From: Leguminivora glycinivorella
Taxonomy: Eukaryota; Arthropoda; Insecta; Lepidoptera; Tortricidae
Reading direction: 5' to 3'
Assembly: GCF_023078275.1 (NCBI RefSeq)
Contig: NC_062983.1
Span: forward strand, 13,385,001-13,449,000
DNA: 64,000 nucleotides
The translations under genes and the position numbers were made by a program. This document shows, in pieces, positions 56,261 to 64,000 of this stretch. Under the pieces are notes generated by a model. That model had not been told where the DNA came from. It searched no databases and saw nothing but the letters and a program-made list of their open reading frames with translations. The first letter of the stretch is position 1, and each line of letters begins with the position of its first letter.

Positions 56261-59200
56261 ATGTCCAAAAGAATTGTAAGTATTGTATTCGTTTTTTTAT
56301 ACATGTTAACCTACCTACAGATTTTGTACATAAATGAGCATAGCAACATTTCCTATTTGTTTCTGCTGATACTATAATAATTATAAACAAATTGGTTTTC
56401 ATTTTAGGATAATTATGATGAATTGAGTGACCCTGACAACCCACAAACGATAAAATTTGAAGATATCCAAGCCGCTCTAGGACGAATCCGACCTTACGTG
56501 CCTGTCACACCCATTATAGTAAGGAAGGACAAACATAATATGCATATTTGTTTTTATTTATCGCTTAAATTATACTAAACTTTTGTAAACCTTTTTAGCC
56601 ATCACATCAGAGCAAGGCGTTTACAATGAATATTATTTACAAGATGGAAAGTGTCCTCCCATCCGGAAGGTAACGATTGTTACGAGACTATCTAAACTAA
56701 GGCTGGTTTTAGTGTCACTGGACTAATATGTGTTAACTTTAGGGAGCGTTTTAAAGAGGCGCGGATGGGTCCGCGCGGGCGACAACATCAACTTCATACA
56801 AATTGGTCGCGCGGATCGCTCGGCGCGGACGGTCCGCGTGATACTAAAACCAGCCTAAGTTACAAATGTAGTGCGAAATGTTTTTCCTTCGTATTTTCGC
56901 GGAAACTCATCAACGGATCAAAATTTGTTTAACTTTCGTGCCTTGAGACTCTCCCAAAGTTTCCATTTTCCGGACATTTTGAACATTATAGAATCTTTCG
57001 GTTGCTCGGGTATCAATATTGTGACGTGCGGTCAAACAAATAACTATTCTGTTTACAGCCACAAAGAGCGCGGGGCCGTAAATGCTCTTCTAAAAATACC
57101 GAGGGACAAAAGGAAGGGTGGCTTAGTGATTGCGTCTCTAGGGAACCATGCATACTCGATGTCGTATCACGCCGCGCGCCTGAATATTCCAGTCACGGCG
57201 CTCTTTCCCGACTCCGTTCCCATTCAGAAGCTGCAGAAGATCCACACGCTTGGCACTAAGGTATTTCTTGAAATTTATATTGAAGTCGACGTTATTTGTT
57301 CAGACAGTGGCGGATTAATCACAGAACAAAGTAACAAAATGCCAGAACTGCCAGCCCCGCGCATTTCGGGGCCCCGCGGACCAGCTCATTGTGGTCGTAT
57401 ACAAATACATCAATATTTATTTTCTTCGGTAACTTATGCCAGAAAAAGCTCGTTTTACTGTAAACAATATATTCTAAATCTATTGACCCAGGAGTCTCAG
57501 GTCTTTGTCACTTATTAACAGTTTTCAATGTTTCTCCAAGGTGTTGGTGCGAGGGAGCCAAATCGTAGATACACACAAATGTGCCCGAGCCATGGCGAAG
57601 GAAAAGGGACTCCTCTTTATGAACGGGTTAGATTATTTGGAGCCGAGTTTTCTTAATTCTCTCACAGACTTGTTTAATTCTACATTATCATTAGGTATAG
57701 CCGGTCACATAGGTCCATCACTAGAATGATGTGCAAATCGTGTTAGTTTAAATCAATATATACCTAGAATTATAATTTTCATATTTTCGCAGGCATTCCA
57801 AACTATAACTTTAATATTTTATTAGACACTAGGTACTACGCTATTTGTACGGAGACTAAAAGTTTATAAACCAATAGTAACTCCAGAGTACCTAATATTG
57901 CAGTCGTGACCACCCGGACATCCTAGCCGGGCTCGGGACTGTCGGGCTGGAGATCCTGGAGCAGGTACCCAACGCGGACGCGGTGCTGGTGCCCGTCGGC
58001 ACCGGCGGGCTCATCGGCGGCATCGGCACCGTCATCAAGAGGCTCAAGCCCAACTGCCTTGTTTATGTAAATCACATTTACTATTTATTGCCGTAAGAAC
58101 AATTACAGTAACCACCTTCGCTTCCCCTTTAAAATCAATTTGTCGTTAGCAGACCGTAAAATCCGGAAGACACTCCGCACATGCCTCATCTTATAGTTAA
58201 GGGGGCGATAGTCCACCTTCCACGCTACCTCCTTGCGTGAACCACATGCTTCCGGGCCTTTTGATCCCTTATAGACTTCCAAGGCATCACGAATATTGAC
58301 GGAAAGTAATTCGCTAACCTAAACGGACCAACGCGTCATTTATCGACCAGCTCTCATTTCTTGAATTGATACAAAAATCTCTTAGTAAAAGAGGTCGATT
58401 CTCGTACAATAATTTGTTCAGTCTTTAGTTTTGTTTTGATGCGACCTTGTCGCATCGCTCAATCATGTGTGCGAATTGCAATAACAGACATCATTACTTA
58501 CTATTATATACTCAATTCGAGGCACTTTTTATTCCAATTGACTCAAAACTGAGTTTTTCCAGGGTATACAGTCTGAAGTAATGCCCGTGTTCGCCAAAGC
58601 CCTGGAAGCAGGAGAGCCGGTGACTGTTCCAGAAGTGAACACTATTGCTGACTGTCTGCAAGTCACCAGAGCTGGTGTCAACGCCTTTCATAACGCCAAG
58701 TCTGTCATTGACAAAATGGTGAGTATAGATAGCAGGTATGACTTTACAATTAGCAGGAAAAAGATTAATGAATTCAAGGCCCAGTTCATAAACATCAGCC
58801 CTCATTAGTCATCAGCAGCATTGCCCGTGAGTTCATTAACACAATCATGATACTCTTAATTTATTCTCAGTTGCTTGTAAAGGAAGACTGGATAGCACGT
58901 GCCATACTAGCGCTTATAGAGCAGGAACGCTTCGTTGTGGAGGGCGCCGGTGCCTGTCCACTCGCTGCAATTATTGGACACATGGTTCCTGAGCTCAAGA
59001 CGAAGACGTAAGTCATCTTTGAAATTTATCGACAATTACGGCATCCTACTTACATAGTATGTGCCTACTTCAAACCTCTAAATACTACAGACTTCGTGGT
59101 GAAGAGTGCTTTTTTCTCGCTCAGTGCTGTCATTGGAAACAAATTGGATTGATATTTTCTCATGAAAGACAGTCTGTCTGATTAGTAAATACGAGTATCT

Positions 59201-60674
59201 GGTTAAGACTTAAGAATTACTTTGTGCTCATTAGGTACTAGGACCAAAGTAAGCTGGTTAACTCATTGATAAACACGCAATATGCCACAATTAGCCAACA
59301 GTAATTCGTCTTAATCTCTGTAAAGTGTACTTATACTTATGAATATGAGAACCGTGCGAAGTCTACGGCACGTTTAATGTAATTCAAGACCGAGGGCCGC
59401 CAATTTTCCCACGTTTATTTTTCAGTGTCGTATGCCTTGTTACCGGCGGAAACATAGACACCAGATTCCTAGCCCGATGCATAGATAGAGGTCTAGCGGC
59501 AGAAGGCCGACTCATCAAATTCAGAGTACGTAAAATAGCATTTTACTTTCTACTACATACATAAATATTATGAACTGGAACTTTCCGCGGCCACATCCTA
59601 CAACATGATTCTTACCATAAAGCGAAACTAACGAGTGACGAAAAATAAATAGAGCTTCGAGCGTATTTTTTTTTAAATGACAACAGCAAAATATCGACGT
59701 CTCACTGTAGCGATCTGCTTGCTTTTTCTTATGGTTGGTCGGGAATAGAGAAAACACTCCCAGCACTACTGAAATAGTATGACAAAATATGAATTTTGAG
59801 AAAAAAGGAAGGAAAACTATTATACACTACATCTGTCATCAGGGGGCCGCCCTGGAGCCGTGGTTGGCCATACAAAAAGACCACGTGACCCCCCCCCCCT
59901 GGGCACTAAGGTGGCTCCGCCCTTCACGCCCTTGCACTGTACGTAACGTCAACTATAACTGAATATTTTTGTGTAATGACAGGTGATGATTAGAGACAGT
60001 TCGGCTGAACTACACAAACTAGTGAGGATGATTTTCGATATGGGATTTACTCTCCAACGCCATTACCGCGACGCTGTGTGGGTCGAGGGTGACGTGTATC
60101 ACGCAGAGGTTTGCTCTTTTAAAGTTTCTATGATAAGGCCATTGTTGATAAGCATAGACGTCTGAATAGGCACAGGTCGCGGCACGTAACTTTAGCGCTG
60201 ACCGCATTTCTTAAGCGTCGATTACTTACAGTGCGATAGGGACGGCCTGATGTTTTATCATTTATCGCACGACCATGCTTATACGCCGATCTCTCAGGGG
60301 ATTACAGGGGGCGAAGCGAATGGCATTTCTGCGGCGTTTCGCGTCGCCTATAAATATAGCCTGGCTCTATCGCGCCAATAGGCAAGAGCGTTAAGAGATA
60401 GATAGCTACAAAAGAGATATTAGGATCGTGAGCGTTTGTGTATTCGGCTACGCACACAGACCCTTTATAGTATGTTTCATATGACTGTTTTCTATGTCGG
60501 TATAAAGGATTTATTTTACCTGCACAGATGCGAATTGTTGTTGAGGGAAGGAATATGGAGCACTCCCTGGAGCTGAAGCGAACGTTGGACAGAGCATATC
60601 CCGGACTAACAACGTTCGACACAGAACCGTTTAACGATAAAAGTATGTGCCCGTGTTACGTTGCCAAGATGTGA
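56261..60674 (+). CDS. TD-4: threonine dehydratase/serine racemase-like protein with altered active site
   Basis: Eleven exons join in frame to 437 residues: 56261-56275 (MSKRI), 56408-56518, 56599-56669, 57059-57260, 57541-57626, 57904-58066, 58563-58718, 58871-59007, 59426-59525, 59983-60108, 60528-60674 (TGA). PLP Lys 68 is kept but the motif reads SHKERGAVN, with His for the usual Phe. SLGNHAYSMSYH is kept. The phosphate loop reads VGTGGLI, and the ring-N motif reads LVTGGNID, with Thr for Ser. The ACT-like domain (VMIRDSSAELHKLVRMIF) lacks the DRPGG motif. The gene may have changed substrate or lost activity; all splice frames are intact. The 288-nt exon is split 202+86. Confidence 0.9.
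56699..56857. mobile_element. MITE in TD-4 intron 3
   Basis: AAGGCTGGTTTTAGTGTCAC and GTGATACTAAAACCAGCCT are inverted ends about 155 bp apart; the inner part has GCGCGGATGGGTCCGCGCGG and its partial complement. Confidence 0.75.
56930..57052 (-). repeat. Dispersed repeat family R1 end, next to a TD-4 splice acceptor
   Basis: GGTTGCTCGGGTATCAATATTG and CAAACAAATAACTATT match the family's first end in reverse. The end lies only about 8 bp before the CAG acceptor of exon 57059. Confidence 0.6.
60236..60285. mobile_element. Fragment of the 55389 MITE family
   Basis: GGACGGCCTGATGTTTTATC then ATTTATCGCACGACCATGCTT resembles the right end of 55389-55513. It lies in the last TD-4 intron. Confidence 0.55.
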
Positions 60675-60899
60675 TCAAGGTAAGCAAACTCATAAGATAC
60701 CTACCTATTTGAAATAAGGCCGTGGACTGGACGCAAGCCGTGCAGCGAGAAGCATAACAAGCCCGTTCATACATTTGCTTGGTTTGAATTACTGCAAAAC
60801 GCGGTAGTAAAAGATTTAACAAATTGAACAATAGATTACCAACAGGTCTTTGAAAAATATGTTACAAGGTCGATAAAATAGTTATAGCGCCCTGACTTT

Positions 60900-61215
60900 G
60901 CCCCATACGAAAAAACCGGCCAAGTGCGAGTTGTACTCGCGTTGCAAGGGTTCCGTACACTACAAGAAGGGCTTAAGCGCCTCCTTTTTTAGAAGAAACT
61001 TAAGTCATTTTTGCGAATAATCGATATTTTGAACAAAACGATTAACGACGAAACAAAAATGAGTCTATATGTAATATTCAAACGCGCTCACACAATTTCA
61101 AGAGATTTGGTAACTCCTTGCAGCGGCAGTGAGTGAAATTCGTAATTTGAGTTTTTTTCTTTTAAGTATGACTTACGCTTTACTGTAGATTTCTAATAGG
61201 TTTTCCTTTTTGAGG
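60900..61215. repeat. Dispersed repeat between TD-4 and the dehydratase gene
   Basis: AAACCGGCCAAGTGCGAGTT, CGCGTTGCAAGGGTTCCGTAC open it and GAGGTACGGAACCCTAAAAA closes it. I recognise these ends as a very common moth repeat; its class is not certain. Confidence 0.6.
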
Positions 61216-61298
61216 TACGGAACCCTAAAAACGAATAGAGTTTAAACATGTGACCTCCATCTAACTAGATCCCGTAACTGGATTGCATTATGTATGTA

Positions 61299-61457
61299 CA
61301 GATGTAGTGCGAAAAGATTTGCCTTCATATTGTTACGGAAATGTACGAACGTGTCATGCTATTTCAGTCAGTGTCAGTACAAGATGTACTGACATTGACT
61401 GAACTAGCATGACAAATACGAACGTTTCCGAAGGAAACCCTTTTTGCACTACATCTA
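61299..61457. mobile_element. Hairpin MITE
   Basis: AGATGTAGTGCGAAAAG pairs with CTTTTTGCACTACATCT, and inside, TGTCAGTACAAGATGTACTGACA is a tight palindrome. A related end (AAATGTAGTGCGAAATG) is at 56866. Confidence 0.75.
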
Positions 61458-61707
61458 TAGATATTGTTACCTAACATTTTATGTGTAAAGGTTCCAAGAG
61501 ACACCAAAATGGAAACTTAACTTCTCTACAATCAACATCAAATATATTTTATTGTTTTAAAAATAACATCACTCTTATTGCCTTATCACATTGGAAGAAC
61601 AAAAGTTCACATCTTATTGTAAACAAGAGATAAAGTTAAAATTATAGTTTACAACATCAATATTGGTACATATATATTATATGTCACATAAGGGGGTCTC
61701 CTGTTGT

Positions 61708-62752
61708 CTATTGATGCAAGGTGTTCATAAATGTAGCCATTTTGATGTCTCGCTTACTCAATCCGTTGACATCATGAGATGAGAGTGTTACCTGTAATAA
61801 ACAAGATAAAACATTTACTTCATGGTTCTTAATTGGATGTAATGGCTACTTTTATTATGCAATTTCTAGTTACATCAGTGGTCAGACACTGTTGCGTTCG
61901 GACAACTCAAGCTCCATTTCTTCAGCAATCAGCAACTACATATTAATATCATTAGAAAGGGTCAACATAATACAACCCTGAACTGCGGTCAAACTTGAGT
62001 TTTGTAGCAAGTGGCCTTTCTGTATGGCTATTTTTCGTTCTGTAGTTTCATTGATGTAGTCAATTTATTGCAGAGCCACAAGTCTTATCATTTCAGGTAT
62101 CAGGTATTATTTTTTTTGATAAATAATACTCGTAAGTGAGTAAAAATATTAAATTTTATTTAAAAACAACATTTATTGGAGAGGTTAAGTCTATGGGGTA
62201 AAATTATATTGATAATGCATTTTCATTCTGCTTGCAAATTGTAACAATATTCCAAATAATATAGAATATACTTCATAAATAAAGTATTTTGAACTTACCT
62301 GCACTTTGTTGTAAACATTGAACCATTCTGGGTGATGATCCATTTTTTCCGCTAATAATGCTACCCTGCTCATGAAACCAAATGCTTCATTGAAATTCTT
62401 AAACATGAATTCTTTTTCGATTGCATCTCTGTTACTTTGTACTTTCCAGCCAGCATTCAGCAGTGGTTGCAGCAAGCTGTTGCGCTCGTCTTGGTTCAGT
62501 TTGTCTGCCTGTAAAAGTCATAAATTATTAGATTCTTATAAGAAACCACTGGTAATCACGATGAGTAAATTAATTAATTTGTTAAGTTATGCATACCATT
62601 TTCCTTTTACTTGGTGCGTGCGGAGAGACAGTAGCGTAACCGGTAGCGACAACTCGACTGGCATTGATTGCGACTCGCGGGACGGGCCTTGCGGGGTGAA
62701 AGTGTATTGCAGCCAAACAGCCTATGTTAAGCCAGGCCCTGTTCAATGCCAT
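61708..62752 (-). CDS. Pcd: Pterin-4a-carbinolamine dehydratase (PCD/DCoH), probable mitochondrial form
   Basis: Three exons, 62752-62597, 62508-62299 and 61791-61708 (TAG), give 149 residues. The enzyme dehydrates 4a-hydroxytetrahydrobiopterin and so recycles the cofactor of the aromatic amino acid hydroxylases. The catalytic core is complete: KMDHHPEWFNVYNKVQ (His 110, His 111) and LSSHDVNGLSKRDIKMA (His 128), with the 18-residue spacing typical of PCD. The first exon adds about 50 residues rich in Arg and Ala with no acidic residue (MALNRAWLNIGCLAAIHF..). That suggests a mitochondrial presequence, as in PCBD2-type proteins; usual PCD is about 100 residues. A cytosolic form could start at the Met just before ADKLNQDE. 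It is head to head with XRCC3. Confidence 0.93.
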
Positions 62753-63111
62753 TTTGCAATTTAAGTTTAAAATAACAATCTCCGGATAATATCACGATAT
62801 TTTTGACAGGTGCAGTTACAAATAAACATGTAAACAAACTCCTATCGATATCAGTTTTGAAAAGTATGGAAAGTATTTTTCTTTTAAAAAATACTTACTC
62901 CATTAAATGGCAAAATAAACTAGGATTTGAAGTAGACACAATAAAAAAAAAACAATTTTGACGTTTATTTATTTACATCACACCACACGGCGTGACGGCG
63001 CCAAACGAACCCACCAAAAGTTAGAGAAACCAAAATTAATTCTCTCGATGTCGACGGTTTATTATTGTCAAGAATACATTGAAATAATGATATGTCAATA
63101 TATAGTATCCG
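62753..63111. promoter_or_regulatory. Shared divergent promoter of the PCD and XRCC3 genes
   Basis: 359 bp separate the two ATGs, which point apart. The interval has short GC patches (CACGGCGTGACGGCGCC) in AT-rich DNA and no clear TATA box. A shared promoter is inferred from the distance. Confidence 0.55.
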
Positions 63112-64000
63112 ATGGACACGCTTAAAAGATTGTTGCCGTCGAAAATATTCGAGGTCATAGATAGAGCCGGCATATGCACTGCAAAAGAAATTCTAATTCT
63201 TTCAAAATGGGACATAAAGAAGTTAACAAATCTCAATATCGATGATATTTTATACCTTAAATCTATTGTTGCTGATTATGTTTCGCCTGAAAGTCTAACC
63301 GGTGATATGTTGTTGTTGAAACAAAGACCAAGAATATCAAGTGGTTGTGAAGCAATAGATAAGATCACAAGCGGCGGTTTTCGGACAGGTACTCTTACAG
63401 AAATTTTCGGTGAAAGTGGTTCAGGGAAAACTCAAATCGGACTTCAAGCAGCAGCGAATACTTTCAAAACTGGCTCTGTTTTCATATGCACTGAAGATGT
63501 ATTTCCTGTTAAGAGGCTGAAACAAATACAGCAATCGCTTCCGAACCATGTTCTTAATGATAACATTGGCAAGAACATTTTTATAGAACATGTTACAGAG
63601 CCGAGTGAACTACTATCCTGTGTGAAGGTGCGGTTGCCAAGACTTTTAAATGAACAGGCAGTTTCACTGATTGTTGTCGACTCAATTGCTGCACCGCACA
63701 GGACTGAAACAACTAATTATGTCCAGAGAGCTGAAGACCTTAGAGAATTGGCAGTCGCTTTGATAGCTATTGCTAAACAACATAATATTGCTATAATTTG
63801 TATTAACCAGGTTACAATGGCATTTGATGGGACAGATAAAATACTGCCATGTTTGGGTCTTGCTTGGTCCAATTTGGTCTCAACACGAATAATGCTAAAG
63901 AAAACCTCAAGGACAGTTGTTCTGAAAAGTAATGAATCATCTTCTGCTCAAGAATATTCCCACATAAGAGAACTCTCTGTGGTTTTTGCTCCTGACTTGC
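63112..64000 (+). CDS. Xrcc3: XRCC3, RAD51 paralogue (5' part, runs off the window)
   Basis: An open frame from ATG 63112 continues without stop or intron to the window end (about 296 codons). The N-terminus reads MDTLKRLLPSKIFEVIDRAG and LSKWDIKKLTNLN, as in XRCC3. Walker A is GESGSGKTQ (100-108), followed by FICTEDVFPVKRLKQI, IFIEHVTEPSELLSCV and Walker B LIVVDSIAAPHR (about 186). INQVTMAFDG and CLGLAWSNLVSTRIML, the XRCC3 counterpart of LGxxW, follow. With RAD51C it forms the CX3 complex acting late in homologous recombination and Holliday junction processing. The 3' end is not in the window. Confidence 0.92.
   Translation, partial: MDTLKRLLPSKIFEVIDRAGICTAKEILILSKWDIKKLTNLNIDDILYLKSIVADYVSPESLTGDMLLLKQRPRISSGCEAIDKITSGGFRTGTLTEIFGESGSGKTQIGLQAAANTFKTGSVFICTEDVFPVKRLKQIQQSLPNHVLNDNIGKNIFIEHVTEPSELLSCVKVRLPRLLNEQAVSLIVVDSIAAPHRTETTNYVQRAEDLRELAVALIAIAKQHNIAIICINQVTMAFDGTDKILPCLGLAWSNLVSTRIMLKKTSRTVVLKSNESSSAQEYSHIRELSVVFAPDL

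Noticed and set aside
18300..60674. Bacterial contamination or recent gene transfer as source of the TD genes
   Set aside because: All four have many GT-AG introns at shared positions and sit among ordinary insect genes.

Overview
The window is eukaryotic nuclear DNA, almost certainly from a lepidopteran insect. The genes have many short exons with GT-AG introns and AT-rich introns and spacers. The genome is crowded with MITEs, tRNA-derived SINEs, LINE pieces and one intact Ty3/gypsy element. Several repeats, such as the SINE body ending in GGATGATG and the CCCCGACGCAAAAACG repeat, are of kinds I associate with moths and butterflies. The species cannot be told from the sequence alone.

Layout. 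0.3-1.2 kb: two exons of an unrecognised multi-pass membrane protein (minus). 1.8-3.4 kb: SINE body and a nested DNA transposon. 4.7-15.1 kb: the peroxisomal AAA ATPase gene Pex6 (minus, 10 exons). It contains a 1.83-kb array of fifteen 122-bp units copied from its own D2 Walker B exon. 15.3-17.8 kb: ribosomal protein gene RpS25 (plus), head to head with Pex6. 18.3-22.2 kb: threonine dehydratase/serine racemase-like paralogue TD-1 (minus), which has lost its PLP lysine. 23.0-23.8 kb: intronless RNA polymerase II subunit RPB3 (minus). 25.4-44.8 kb: TD-2 (plus). Its exon 7 is present five times in tandem, and its last intron (14.5 kb) holds a LINE interrupted by two further insertions, one of which carries a complete gypsy element. 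Its terminal exon is followed by two degraded copies. 46.4-53.8 kb: TD-3 (plus). 54.1-55.5 kb: SINE converted into two near-perfect palindromes, with MITEs. 56.3-60.7 kb: TD-4 (plus), with altered residues next to the PLP lysine and in the cofactor-binding loop. 61.7-62.8 kb: pterin-4a-carbinolamine dehydratase (minus, likely mitochondrial form). 63.1-64.0 kb: 5' part of XRCC3 (plus), head to head with the dehydratase gene.

The four TD genes form a cluster of fold-type II PLP enzymes with C-terminal ACT-like domains. They share nearly all intron positions and phases, so they arose by local duplication, with one copy inverted. Exon lengths (114/71/288/163/156/137/226 nt in TD-2) are kept almost exactly. 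Intron gains or losses mark single copies: exon 7 is split in TD-3, the 226-nt exon is split 100/126 in TD-3 and TD-4, and the 288-nt exon is split at different points in TD-1 and TD-4.

The main theme is repeated tandem duplication of single exons: the Pex6 D2 exon (15 extra units), TD-2 exon 7 (5 copies), the TD-2 terminal exon (3 copies) and TD-1 exon 8 (1 partial copy). In the two largest arrays the spacer is 32 nt (exactly so in Pex6 and in most of the TD-2 units) and carries an apparent donor and acceptor. The TD-2 array has the layout expected of mutually exclusive exons. Read names, coverage and RNA evidence are not available here, so assembly artefact remains possible for the near-identical arrays.
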